Shown here piece by piece: positions 34,737 through 44,547 of a stretch of 64,000 nt of DNA. This DNA is from Pseudomonadota bacterium (GTDB lineage Bacteria > Pseudomonadota > Alphaproteobacteria > Sphingomonadales > Sphingomonadaceae), in NCBI GenBank assembly GCA_039818985.1, contig JBCBSU010000002.1, positions 558,001 through 622,000 on the forward strand, given 5' to 3'. A program made the position numbers and the translations under genes. Positions within the stretch are counted from its first letter, which is position 1. Each line of letters opens with the position of its first letter. The notes below the pieces were generated by a model, which was not told where the DNA came from, made no database searches, and was given only the letters and a program-made list of their open reading frames with translations.

Positions 34737-35615
34737 ATGAACGTGGAACGCAAGATTATACCCGCACCGGCAGATATTGGCCGCTATCTCAATGGCCGGA
34801 CTTTCGAGGCATGCTGGCAGCAATTTCAGGAGCAGGGCTATGTGATTTTCGAAAATGCCCTCTCGCCCGAACAGCTCGAGACGCAGCGCGCGGCGCTTGA
34901 ACCGTGGATCGAGGCTGATATTCGCGGTCGCAACAATTTCGAGGGTGAGAAATCCAACCGGGTCTATGCCATGCTGGCCAAGAATCCGGTGTTTGCCGAT
35001 CTGATCAGCCATCCGCTGCAACTGGCCTTTGGCGAACGTGAACTGGGCGAGACGATGCTGCTCTATGCCTGTCTCGCGATCAACCTGCACCCCGACGAAA
35101 CCGTTCAACCTTGGCATTTTGATGACAGCCATTGCGGCCTGCCGCGTCCTCGCGCACCGCTGAGCATGTCTACCTTCTGGTCGATTACCGATACCACCGA
35201 GGACAATGGCGCGACCGAGATCATTCCCGGCAGCCACAAATGGGGCGATGAGCAACCCGAAGGAGCGAACAGGGCAGGCGACTTTGTGACCGGCAGCTTT
35301 ACTGAGCAAAAGGGGCAAAGCAGCGACACGCCGCAGGCGATCAAGGCAACCATGCCCGCCGGTTCGCTGATGATCGCCAAGGGGACGCTATGGCATCGCG
35401 GCGGCGCCAATCACAGCAACGCGCCGCGGCTGATTGTCACGCCGCAATTTTGTGCCGGCTGGTGCCGCCCGCTGGAACAGCAGCTGCTGGCCGTGCCTAA
35501 GGAAATGGCGGCGCGCTATCCGCAACGGGTTCGCGAGCTGCTGGGTTATAATATCCACAAACCGTTCATGGGCTATGTCGATGGCATGCACCCGGAAAAG
35601 GTGCTAAACCAGTGA
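34737..35615 (+). CDS. Phytanoyl-CoA dioxygenase (PhyH) family protein
   Basis: A 292-residue Fe(II)/2-oxoglutarate oxygenase of the PhyH superfamily. Iron ligands are probably the His and Asp in QPWHFDDSHC and the His of LWHRGGANHSN, with the Arg of PRLIVTPQF for 2-oxoglutarate. FQEQGYVIFENALSPEQLE is the usual N-terminal family motif. The substrate is unknown; members act on fatty acyl-CoA, ectoine and many small molecules. Middle gene of the operon, 3 bases before the caspase-fold gene. Confidence 0.86.
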   Translation: MNVERKIIPAPADIGRYLNGRTFEACWQQFQEQGYVIFENALSPEQLETQRAALEPWIEADIRGRNNFEGEKSNRVYAMLAKNPVFADLISHPLQLAFGERELGETMLLYACLAINLHPDETVQPWHFDDSHCGLPRPRAPLSMSTFWSITDTTEDNGATEIIPGSHKWGDEQPEGANRAGDFVTGSFTEQKGQSSDTPQAIKATMPAGSLMIAKGTLWHRGGANHSNAPRLIVTPQFCAGWCRPLEQQLLAVPKEMAARYPQRVRELLGYNIHKPFMGYVDGMHPEKVLNQ

Positions 35616-35618
35616 CAA

Positions 35619-37265
35619 ATGAAGGGGCATTCGCAATTCCTGCTTGATCGCCGTACTTTTCTCTCCGCGGCTGCCGTTTCCGGACTTGCTGGCCCATGGG
35701 CCCAATCAGCGCTATTTGCGCAGCCCGCCGAAAACAAGTTAGCGGCATTCATACTTGGAATTGACCGCTATCAGCAGCTTCGTCCATTGGAGCGGGCGGT
35801 AGCCGATGCCGAAGCAGTAGCGCGGAAAATCGACAGCTTCGGCTATGATGTGGAGCTCGTCAAAAACGCTGGGAGCGAAGATTTCTTTGCAGGCTTTGGC
35901 CGCTTTCTCGAGCGGTTGGAACCGGGCAGTGCGGTCTTTCTCTATCTGGCCGCGCATGGAATTCAGGCGAGCGGGACAAATTTCATTTTGCCTGCAGATA
36001 CACGCAGCGAAGGCGATGCCCTGCTGGAATCAGCCATACAAACGGGTTTCCTGTTTGAAACCATAGCCGCCGCGAGACCGAGTCAGGCTATTGTCATACT
36101 CGATGCCTGTCGCGATGAGCCGCTGGATGTAACGCTGGACGGTCGCGGCGACGGCTTTGTATCGACCAATGCGCCAGGCGGATTTTACGTCACCTATTCG
36201 GCGGGCGCAGGTCAATATGCTATCGATCATATGGGGGATAACGACACTCATCCCAACGGCCTTTTCGTCCGTCATCTGCTGGGCCAGATGGCCCCTGATG
36301 TCCTGATCGATGATATCATCAAGTCGACGCGTGAATCGGTTCTGGCCGATGCTCAGAGCATAGGACGTAACCAGTGCCCTGCAATATACGATCAGGCGGG
36401 GCGCGATATCAGATTGGATGCCCGGAAGGCCCCGCCGCGGCGCAGCCGTAGATCGGCTCGGGGAACGCTCGCCAATAGCGGAGCCATCATTGTCGGCATC
36501 GAACGCTATTGCGGATATTCGAAACTGGCCAGGCTGATGACGCCGCATTCAGATGCCCGCCGACTGGCTGCGGATTTCGAAGAACTGGGAGCCGAAGTGA
36601 CCCTGCTTCTCGAGCCATCGCGCGATGAGCTGCTTGCCAGTTGTGCAGAGCTTGCCGCTAAACCGCTGGAACGACGGTTCGTGTATCTCGCCGGACAGGG
36701 CGGCCTCATGGATCGCGATGCGTGGATGTTCATGCCGCAGGAAGCTCAATCGGGAATGCCCGTTTGCAGTACTCAACCGGTGCTGCGCGGAATAGGTATC
36801 GGAAAGCAGCAAGACGATCCATTTTACGGAGTTACGCTTATTGGTGTCGGAGACATTATTGCTGCTTTCGATTTTGAAAACGTACATCTTTTGTGTGACT
36901 TCTGTCTTGATGATCTTGGGCTGGATGAGGCCTGGAAACCGAGTCTTGGTCTTGACGACAGGATGACCAGGCGCGGCATTCTCGATGAATTGCGACCCTA
37001 TGATTACGGAGATGATCTTTATCCGCAATGTTCTGTTCTGTTTGCCGCAAGCTATTATCAGACCGCGCTTGATGCTGCGCCGGGCCAACGGCGCAGTCCG
37101 TTTGCCATTGCGCTGACCAATGCACTGGGCCGTCCAGGCATGACGGTTGAACAGTTTGCGAACTATGTCCGCAAGGAGGTTGAAGCGCTGACCGACCGCC
37201 ACCAAAGTCCGATGCTGTTCTGTGAGAACAAGACGCAGGATGCCATCATGATCGGCTCAGCTTGA
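35619..37265 (+). CDS. Tat-exported protein with two tandem caspase-fold (C14) domains, the second degenerate
   Basis: A 548-residue protein. The N-terminus has a twin-arginine signal (DRRTFLSAAAVSGLAG, arginines 11-12; possible cleavage after LFA near 34), so it should act in the periplasm or envelope. Domain 1 (~41-265) has the caspase/metacaspase dyad: His113 in FLYLAAHGIQ and Cys164 in VILDACRDEP. After an Arg-rich linker (PPRRSRRSARG, ~272-282) domain 2 (~286-548) repeats the fold: IIVGIERYCGY matches FILGIDRYQQL, but the His position is Gln360 (VYLAGQGGL); a Cys remains at 429 (CDFCLDD). Domain 2 is thus likely a pseudoenzyme. Last gene of the operon, convergent with mutS. Substrates unknown; orthocaspases usually cut after Arg/Lys. 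Confidence 0.85.
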   Translation: MKGHSQFLLDRRTFLSAAAVSGLAGPWAQSALFAQPAENKLAAFILGIDRYQQLRPLERAVADAEAVARKIDSFGYDVELVKNAGSEDFFAGFGRFLERLEPGSAVFLYLAAHGIQASGTNFILPADTRSEGDALLESAIQTGFLFETIAAARPSQAIVILDACRDEPLDVTLDGRGDGFVSTNAPGGFYVTYSAGAGQYAIDHMGDNDTHPNGLFVRHLLGQMAPDVLIDDIIKSTRESVLADAQSIGRNQCPAIYDQAGRDIRLDARKAPPRRSRRSARGTLANSGAIIVGIERYCGYSKLARLMTPHSDARRLAADFEELGAEVTLLLEPSRDELLASCAELAAKPLERRFVYLAGQGGLMDRDAWMFMPQEAQSGMPVCSTQPVLRGIGIGKQQDDPFYGVTLIGVGDIIAAFDFENVHLLCDFCLDDLGLDEAWKPSLGLDDRMTRRGILDELRPYDYGDDLYPQCSVLFAASYYQTALDAAPGQRRSPFAIALTNALGRPGMTVEQFANYVRKEVEALTDRHQSPMLFCENKTQDAIMIGSA

Positions 37266-37275
37266 CCGCCAGGCT

Positions 37276-39900
37276 TTAGTTGTCGATCAAAGCTTTCAGC
37301 GCATATAACCTGTCCAAAGCCTCTCTCGGGCTAAGCGCATCTATATCAAGCGCCTCCAGCGCTTCGCGCAGAGCATCTTTCTGCTCCGTTGGGACCTGTT
37401 CCATGGCGGCGAACAGCGGCAGGTCGCCCAGTCCGGCGGCGAGGCCGCCCGTCGCGGCGCGGCCCTCCTCCAGCTTGTCGAGTACCGCCCGGGCTCGGGC
37501 CAGGACATTTTCCGGCACCCCGGCCAGCTTGGCAACCGACAGACCATAGCTGCGGTCGGCCGGGCCGCGGGCAAGTTCGTGTAGCAGCACCAGATCGCCC
37601 TGCCATTCGCGGGCGCGGACATGGTGCAGGCTGAGCGCGTCGAGCGTTTCGGCGAGGCGTGTCAGTTCGTGATAATGGGTGGCGAACAGGCAGCGGCAGC
37701 GATTGACCTCATGCACGGCCTCGACCACGGCCCAGGCCAGTGCCAGCCCGTCATAGGTCGAGGTACCGCGCCCGACTTCGTCGAGAATAACGAAACTGCG
37801 CTCGGTCGCGGCGTTGAGGATAGCCGCGGTCTCGACCATCTCGACCATGAAGGTCGATTGGCCGCGTGCCAGATTGTCCGATGCGCCGACCCGGCTGAAC
37901 AATTTGTCGACAATGCCGATAACAGCCTTGGCCGCGGGCACGAACGCCCCCGATTGCGCCAATATGACGATCAGCGCATTCTGGCGCAGAAAGGTTGATT
38001 TGCCGCCCATATTGGGACCCGAGACCAGCCACACCCGTTCATTGCGGTCCAGAGCGGCACTGTTGGCGACAAAAGCTTCGCTCTGTCTGGCCAGCGCCGC
38101 CTCGACCACGGGATGGCGGCCGCTTTCGATGTGCAGTTCATGGCCAAGGGTTATTTCGGGTCGGGCCCAGCCATGGTCAGCAGCATAGCGGGCATGGCTG
38201 AGTGTGACATCGATCCGCGCCAGCGCATCGGCGGTGCCGGCAATCGCATCGACAGATGCCGCGACCCTGGCGACCAGCTCCTCGAAATGCGCCGCTTCGG
38301 CGAGCAGGGCGCGGCCGCCCGCCTCGGTAATCCGCAATGCTTCCTCATGCAGTGCCGGGGCGTTGAAGCGCACCGCATTGGCCAGTGTCTGGCGATGGGT
38401 GAAGCCGGAGTTCGCCGCCATGAGCGGGTCAGCATGGCGCGGCGGTATCTCGATGAAATAGCCAAGCACGCCATTATGCTTGATCTTCAGATTGTCGATG
38501 CCAGTGTCGCCGCGATAGCGTGCCTCGAGCGCGGCAATGGCCTGACGCGCATTGCGACTGGTGTCACGCAGATCATCCAGCGCGGCGTCATGACCACTGG
38601 CAATATAGCCGCCCTTGCTGCGATCGGTTGGCGGGCTTTCGATAAGCGCCCGGTCGAGCAGGTCAGTCAGTGCGCCATGGCCGGACATGGCGGGCAGCAG
38701 ACCCGCGATCAGCGTTGGCAGATTGGCCGTGTTGCCGAGCTGTTCGCGCAACAGCCGCGCGCCGTTGAGACCATCGCGAATCTGCCCCAGATCACGCGGG
38801 CTGCCGCGCCCGGCGATAACCCGGCCCAACGCCCGCCCAATATCAGGAATGGTCTTGAGCGCATCCACCAGTGCTTCGCGGAGCAATGGATCGTCATGCA
38901 GCCAGGCGACGGCGTCGTGGCGCGCGCTGATCGTGGTCCCGTCGCAGCTGGGGGCGGCGAGATCGCGTGCCAGCTGACGCGCCCCGGCGCCGGTGACGCT
39001 GCGATCGATGGTGCCGAGCAGGCTGAGTGCGCGGTTGCCTGAGACACTGGAGGTGATCTCCAGGCTCTGTCGTGTCGCCGCATCCATGGAGAGGAAGGCT
39101 TGGGTCTCGCGGCGCTCGGGCGGGGTAAGAAATGCCTCGCCACCGCGTCCGACATGGCCGAGATAGCCCAATATACCACCCAGTGCCGACAGTTCGGCGC
39201 GGCTAAAGCCAGTGTCGCAATCGCCAAAGCGTTCTCGCAATATGCCGCGCGCTGCTTCGCTGTCGAAATCCTCCGCCGGTCGTGCTTCCCAGTCGCTGCG
39301 TGGTTGTGGGCCATGCGGCGATACCAGTATCTCTCCCGGATCGAGCCGCGCCAATGTTGCGTCGAGCGCCGATGGCTCTACCGTTTCCACCCGGAACACG
39401 CCGGTGGAGATATCGGCGCTGGCAATGGCAATATCGCCGCGCACCTCGGCGATAGCAGCGAGGATGTTGTCCGAACGGGCATCAAGCAGGGTATCCTCGG
39501 TGAGTGTGCCCGCAGTGACAAAGCGCACGATATCGCGCGCCACCAGCGCCTTGGATCCGCGCGCCTTGGCTTCTGCCGGTGTCTCGGTCTGCTCGGCAAT
39601 GGCAACCTTGTGTCCGGCCTTGATCAGTCGCGCCAGATAGGCTTCGGCGGCATGCGCCGGAACACCGCACATCGCCACCGGTTCGCCCTGATGCTCGCCG
39701 CGGCTGGTCAGTGCGATATCGAGTGTCGCCGCTGCCTTTTTGGCGTCGTCGAAAAACAGCTCGAAAAAATCCCCCATGCGATAGAAGAGCAGACAGTCGC
39801 AAGCCTGTTCCTTGAGCGCGAGATATTGCGCCATCATCGGGGTCGGGGCGGAACCGGCTGCCTTTCCGGCTTTCTTTGTCGGGGACGATGCGCTGGCCAT
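37276..39900 (-). CDS. mutS: DNA mismatch repair protein MutS
   Basis: An 874-residue MutS. The N-terminal mismatch-reading domain contains the Phe-x-Glu-type stretch YRMGDFFELFFDDAKKAA; the ATPase has Walker A GPNMGGKSTFLRQNALIV, then VEMVETAAILNAATERSFVILDEVGRGTSTYDGLALAWAVVE and FATHYHELTRL. Full length for MutS1. It recognises mispairs and recruits MutL (not in window). It is divergent from the malic-enzyme gene. Confidence 0.96.
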   Translation of the reverse strand: MASASSPTKKAGKAAGSAPTPMMAQYLALKEQACDCLLFYRMGDFFELFFDDAKKAAATLDIALTSRGEHQGEPVAMCGVPAHAAEAYLARLIKAGHKVAIAEQTETPAEAKARGSKALVARDIVRFVTAGTLTEDTLLDARSDNILAAIAEVRGDIAIASADISTGVFRVETVEPSALDATLARLDPGEILVSPHGPQPRSDWEARPAEDFDSEAARGILRERFGDCDTGFSRAELSALGGILGYLGHVGRGGEAFLTPPERRETQAFLSMDAATRQSLEITSSVSGNRALSLLGTIDRSVTGAGARQLARDLAAPSCDGTTISARHDAVAWLHDDPLLREALVDALKTIPDIGRALGRVIAGRGSPRDLGQIRDGLNGARLLREQLGNTANLPTLIAGLLPAMSGHGALTDLLDRALIESPPTDRSKGGYIASGHDAALDDLRDTSRNARQAIAALEARYRGDTGIDNLKIKHNGVLGYFIEIPPRHADPLMAANSGFTHRQTLANAVRFNAPALHEEALRITEAGGRALLAEAAHFEELVARVAASVDAIAGTADALARIDVTLSHARYAADHGWARPEITLGHELHIESGRHPVVEAALARQSEAFVANSAALDRNERVWLVSGPNMGGKSTFLRQNALIVILAQSGAFVPAAKAVIGIVDKLFSRVGASDNLARGQSTFMVEMVETAAILNAATERSFVILDEVGRGTSTYDGLALAWAVVEAVHEVNRCRCLFATHYHELTRLAETLDALSLHHVRAREWQGDLVLLHELARGPADRSYGLSVAKLAGVPENVLARARAVLDKLEEGRAATGGLAAGLGDLPLFAAMEQVPTEQKDALREALEALDIDALSPREALDRLYALKALIDN

Positions 39901-40112
39901 AGAAGATGGCAGATAGCCACTTGCCGCGAGTGATAAAAGCCCGGGCGAGATTCACCTGAACAGAACTGTGGATTGCGGTGCCCGATGCCGTAACGGCGGT
40001 TATCGGTATTTCATGCCGTGAAAAGATGATCATTGCTTGCTCTGGCCCTCCGAAAAGCGGTAGAGACGCGCGAGGCTCAAGCCATTTATAACAAAGCCAT
40101 AAGGGGGAAAGC

Positions 40113-42401
40113 ATGTCGGACCGCAGCAGAGTCGATTTTCCGGACCGGGAACCACTGCATTTTGAGCGCGAAGCGCTGCATTTTCATTCACATGGCCGCC
40201 CCGGCAAGATCGAGATTGTCGCCTCCAAGCCGATGGCGACACAGCGCGACCTCAGCCTTGCCTATTCTCCTGGCGTGGCGGTTCCGGTGCGCGCGATCGC
40301 CGATGACCCGGCAAGGGCCTATGACTATACCGCCAAGGGCAATCTGGTTGCGGTGATTTCCAACGGCACCGCGATTCTCGGCCTCGGCAATCTCGGCGCG
40401 CTTGCCTCGAAACCGGTGATGGAAGGCAAGGCGGTGCTGTTCAAGCGTTTTGCCGATGTCGATTCGATTGATATCGAGGTGAAGACCGAGGATGTCGACC
40501 GGTTTATCGAAGCCGTGGAATTGCTCGAGCCCAGCTTTGGCGGCATCAATCTGGAAGATATCGGTGCACCGGCCTGCTTCATCATCGAACAGGCGCTGCG
40601 CGAACGGATGAACATCCCGGTATTCCACGACGATCAGCATGGCACCGCAATCATCACCGCCGCCGGTGTCATCAATGCCTGTCTGCTGACCGACCGCAAG
40701 ATCGAGGATATCAAGGTGGTGGTCAATGGCGCGGGCGCAGCGGCGATTGCCTGTACCGAATTGATCAAGGCCATGGGCGTCAGCCATGACAATGTGATCA
40801 TGTGCGACCGTTCCGGGGTGATCTACAAGGGCCGCACAGAGAAGATGGACCAGTGGAAATCGGCCCATGCGATCGAGACAGATCATCGCACATTGGGTGA
40901 GGCGCTGGAAGGTGCCGATCTCTTCCTCGGGCTTTCGGCTGCAGGGGCGCTGAAACCGGAAATGGTCAAGACGATGGCGGACAAGCCAATCATCTTTGCC
41001 ATGGCCAATCCCGATCCGGAAATCTCACCGCCGGATTGCAAGCAGGCGCGGCCCGATGCGATTATCGCTACCGGCCGTTCGGATTATCCCAACCAGGTGA
41101 ATAATGTCCTTGGCTTTCCGTTCATCTTCCGTGGCGCGCTTGATGTCCAGGCGACGCGGATCAATGACGAGATGAAAGTGGCTGCGGCCGCCGCCATTGC
41201 CGAGCTGGCGCGCCAGCAGGTGCCCGAAGAAGTGGCTGCAGCCTATGGCGGTGAGACCAAGACCTTTGGTGAAGATTATATCATCCCTGCCCCCTTTGAC
41301 CCGCGCCTGATGGAGGTGGTCTCCGCCGCCGTGGCCAAGGCGGCGATGGATAGCGGCGTGGCGCAAAAGCAGATCGAGGACTTCGATGCCTATCATCAGG
41401 AACTGAAGGCACGCCTCAACCCGACTACGGCGGTATTGACCCAGGTTTATGACAGCGCCAAGGCCGACCCCAAGCATGTGGTGTTTGCCGAGGCCGAGGA
41501 AGAGGTGGTGCTGCGCGCAGCGATCCAGTTCCACGATGGTGGCTATGGCACTCCGGTTCTGGTTGGCCGTGACCAGAAGGTGCGTCAGAAGCTGCAGGAA
41601 ATGGGGGTCGATGATCCCGACAAATTTGCGATACATAACAGCGCCAATTCATCATTCGTGCCACAGATGGTGGACATGCTCTACAAGCGGCTGCAGCGGC
41701 GCGGCTATCTGCGCCGCGACATTCAGCGCATGGTCAATCAGGATCGCAACATCTTCAGCGCCGCGCTGCTGCAACTGGGTGAAGCCGATGCGATGATCAC
41801 CGGCGTCACCCGCACCTTTGCCCAGACGATAAGGGAGGTGCGCCGGGTGCTTGACCCGCGCGAAGGCGAGCTGCCCTTCGGCATTCATGTCATGGTGGGC
41901 CAGAGCCATACGATTTTCCTAGCCGATACTACGATCAACGAGCGCCCAAGCGCCGAGATGCTGGCAACCATTGCCGAGCAGTCGGCGGCGGTGGCGCGCC
42001 GTCTCGGCCATGTACCGCGCGTTGCCTTTCTGAGCTATTCCACCTTCGGCAACCCGCCGGGCAAGTGGCTGGAAAATATCCGTGGCGCGGTGACGCTTCT
42101 CGATGAACGTCCGCCACGTTTCGAATATGAGGGCGAGATGGCACCGGATGTTGCACTGAACCCGGCGCTGATGGCCAACTACCCGTTCTGCCGCCTGTCC
42201 GGCCCGGCCAATGTCCTGGTCATGCCGGGCCTGCAATCGGCCAATCTGTCGGCCAAGATGCTGCGCGAGCTGGGTGGTGATTCGGTGATCGGGCCGATGC
42301 TGCTTGGCCTGGAAAAGCCGGTCCAGATTGCCACCATGTCGTCTACCGCTTCCGAACTGGTAACGCTTGCGGTGCTGGCCTCGGCCGGGGTGGTCAGCTG
42401 A
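40113..42401 (+). CDS. maeB: NADP-dependent malic enzyme with phosphotransacetylase-like C-terminal domain
   Basis: A 762-residue protein of the MaeB type. Residues ~1-170 form the malic N-domain ([18 protein letters not shown]...[28 protein letters not shown]), ~170-420 the NAD(P) domain ([39 protein letters not shown]), and ~430-762 a phosphotransacetylase-like domain thought to be regulatory. Decarboxylates malate to pyruvate with NADPH. The start follows AAGGGGGAAAG. Its stop overlaps the end of the convergent kinase gene by 8 bases. Confidence 0.94.
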   Translation: MSDRSRVDFPDREPLHFEREALHFHSHGRPGKIEIVASKPMATQRDLSLAYSPGVAVPVRAIADDPARAYDYTAKGNLVAVISNGTAILGLGNLGALASKPVMEGKAVLFKRFADVDSIDIEVKTEDVDRFIEAVELLEPSFGGINLEDIGAPACFIIEQALRERMNIPVFHDDQHGTAIITAAGVINACLLTDRKIEDIKVVVNGAGAAAIACTELIKAMGVSHDNVIMCDRSGVIYKGRTEKMDQWKSAHAIETDHRTLGEALEGADLFLGLSAAGALKPEMVKTMADKPIIFAMANPDPEISPPDCKQARPDAIIATGRSDYPNQVNNVLGFPFIFRGALDVQATRINDEMKVAAAAAIAELARQQVPEEVAAAYGGETKTFGEDYIIPAPFDPRLMEVVSAAVAKAAMDSGVAQKQIEDFDAYHQELKARLNPTTAVLTQVYDSAKADPKHVVFAEAEEEVVLRAAIQFHDGGYGTPVLVGRDQKVRQKLQEMGVDDPDKFAIHNSANSSFVPQMVDMLYKRLQRRGYLRRDIQRMVNQDRNIFSAALLQLGEADAMITGVTRTFAQTIREVRRVLDPREGELPFGIHVMVGQSHTIFLADTTINERPSAEMLATIAEQSAAVARRLGHVPRVAFLSYSTFGNPPGKWLENIRGAVTLLDERPPRFEYEGEMAPDVALNPALMANYPFCRLSGPANVLVMPGLQSANLSAKMLRELGGDSVIGPMLLGLEKPVQIATMSSTASELVTLAVLASAGVVS

Positions 42402-44499
42402 CCGCGATCGGGCTTTCGACACTATCGCCGATATTCAGTGCCTCGGAAATGGTGTTTAGCAGATCCTGTGGCGAAAAGGGCTTTTTGATCAGCGCATCAT
42501 GTGGACTGTCGGCGGGCAAATCCCCCCCGGCATAGCCGGTCATCAGGATAATCGGCATGGTAGCGTGCCGATCTCGCACCCAGCGGGCGAGGCCATGGCC
42601 ATCGAGATTGGGCATCATGATATCGCTCAGCACCAGATCGGGCTGCCTGCCGGACTGCTGCAGATGCGCGACCGCTGCCTGGCCGTCGACAAGGCTGACC
42701 ACATCATAGCCCTCCTCGTCGAGCAATTCCGCGACATGCGCACGCACCGATTCATTATCCTCTACCAGCAATATATGGCGTGCTGGCTGGTCTGGCTGCG
42801 GGTGCTGACGGTTGACCTCGGCCATTTGCGGTTTTTCGGGGGTCACCGCACCGCCATGATCGACCGGGAGCCATAGCGATATGGTGGTGCCGCTACCGAC
42901 CTTGCTGTCCATGGTAACGAAACCACCCGACTGGGCGATGAAGCCATGCACTTGCGACAGTCCCAGTCCGGTGCCCTTCCCCGACGGCTTGGTGGTGAAG
43001 AAGGGCTCGAAAATCCGCTTGGCAATTTCGGGTGCTATGCCTGAGCCATTATCAGAAACGCACAGCCTCAGAAAATGCCCGGCATGCGCATTGGAATGGA
43101 GCGATTCGGCTTCGCGCTCATCAATCGTCCGCTCGCTGGCGTGCAGCGCGATCTCGCCCTTGCCCTGGTCATTATCGGCCATGGCATCGCGAGCGTTGAC
43201 GATCAGATTGAGGATCGCATTTTCCAGCTGGCCCGGGTCGATGCGGATTGCAGGCAAGGTTTCGGCAATGTTGAGCGTCAAGGAAATGCGGTCATCCAGT
43301 GCTTGCCGGGCCAGCGGCATCAGCCCGTCGATCAGTTCGCGGGCATTGATCTGCACCGGGCTGAGCGACTGGCGACGGGCAAAGGCCAGCAGGCGCTGGG
43401 TCAGGCTGGCGGCGCGGTTGGCGCCGCCCCTGGCGTTGGTGATCGCGGCCAGTGCCCGGTCCTTTTCACCCTTGGCGAGGCGGCGTTCGGCCACGTCGAG
43501 ATTGCCCAGCACAATGGTAAGCAGATTGTTGAAATCATGGGCGATGCCGCCGGTGAGCTGACCCACCGACTCCATGCGCTGGACATGGACCAGCTGTGCT
43601 TCGGCTTCGCGCGCACGGGTAATATCGCGGGCAATGCCGAAGATCATGTCATCTTCGCGTGCCAGGTTCCAGCTGGCATAGACGGTGTCGCCTTTGCGGT
43701 TGACCATCTCGCGCTCGACCTGAATATCCTTTTGGCCATTGACCATCGGTGTCGGGCTGCGGTCCTCACCAGGGGCGAGATAATCGATGATATTGGCGCT
43801 GCCATCTTCGGCTATCGGCCCGAACATCTCCTCCCAGGCCGGATTGCCGGCGACCAGCTGGCCATCGGGGCGCGAGATCAGCATCATGTCGAGCGAATTG
43901 TCCCACAGCCGGTCGCGTTGATCGCTCGCCATGCGCGCGGCAACCGCCTGCTGGCTAAGTGAACGACGCAGTTCGAGCAATGCCGCCGCCTGTCGTGCCA
44001 GCGCCGCCAGTTCCTGCTGGCCGGTAAAATCGGGGTGCGCCTTGGTGTCGGAGAGGCAGATCGTGCCGACGGCATAGCCTTCGGGAGTAATGATCGGCGC
44101 ACCGGCATAGAAGCGGATATGCGGTGGGCCGGTGACCAGTGGACTGTCGCAGAACCGCGGATCCTCATGCGCGTCGAGAACGACCATGACATCCTTGCTG
44201 CGAATGGCATGGTCGCAAAAGGCAATGTCGCGCGGCGTTTCGGGGACGGGCAGGCCATGCGCTGCCTTGAACCACTGGCGATCGCTGTCGATCAGCGAGA
44301 TATAGGCAATTGGCACATCGGCAATCAGCCGGGCGAGATCAATCAGGTCATCGAACATGCGCTCGGGCGGACTGCCGAGAATATTGTAGCTTTGCAGCGC
44401 TGCCAGCCGCTGCTTTTCATCGTCTTGCAGCCGCTCAGGAGTGAGAAAACCGAGGTTCGGGGACAGTGGCATGGTGGTGTAATAGGTTATGCGCGCCAT
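42394..44499 (-). CDS. Soluble hybrid histidine kinase (GAF-PAS-HisKA-HATPase-REC)
   Basis: A 701-residue sensor without membrane segments. Order: GAF domain (~45-190; LARLIADVPIAYISLIDSDRQWFKAAHG), PAS/PAC (~200-310; WDNSLDMMLISRPDGQLV), HisKA with GGIAHDFNNLLTIVLGNLD (phospho-His near 320), HATPase (NAILNLIVNARDAMA; GTGLGLSQVHGFIAQSGG) and a C-terminal receiver (ILLVEDNESVRAHV; LVLSDIMMPNLDGHG with the phospho-Asp). No output regulator is adjacent, so it is an orphan; the GAF-PAS front resembles those of stress or light-responsive kinases, but no chromophore cysteine is claimed. Start may be an internal ATG nine codons in. Confidence 0.9.
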   Translation of the reverse strand: MARITYYTTMPLSPNLGFLTPERLQDDEKQRLAALQSYNILGSPPERMFDDLIDLARLIADVPIAYISLIDSDRQWFKAAHGLPVPETPRDIAFCDHAIRSKDVMVVLDAHEDPRFCDSPLVTGPPHIRFYAGAPIITPEGYAVGTICLSDTKAHPDFTGQQELAALARQAAALLELRRSLSQQAVAARMASDQRDRLWDNSLDMMLISRPDGQLVAGNPAWEEMFGPIAEDGSANIIDYLAPGEDRSPTPMVNGQKDIQVEREMVNRKGDTVYASWNLAREDDMIFGIARDITRAREAEAQLVHVQRMESVGQLTGGIAHDFNNLLTIVLGNLDVAERRLAKGEKDRALAAITNARGGANRAASLTQRLLAFARRQSLSPVQINARELIDGLMPLARQALDDRISLTLNIAETLPAIRIDPGQLENAILNLIVNARDAMADNDQGKGEIALHASERTIDEREAESLHSNAHAGHFLRLCVSDNGSGIAPEIAKRIFEPFFTTKPSGKGTGLGLSQVHGFIAQSGGFVTMDSKVGSGTTISLWLPVDHGGAVTPEKPQMAEVNRQHPQPDQPARHILLVEDNESVRAHVAELLDEEGYDVVSLVDGQAAVAHLQQSGRQPDLVLSDIMMPNLDGHGLARWVRDRHATMPIILMTGYAGGDLPADSPHDALIKKPFSPQDLLNTISEALNIGDSVESPIAVS

Positions 44500-44547
44500 T
44501 CAAGGCAAGCGGCATAGAAGCAGCCTCTGACAAGAGGCGGGGTGAAG

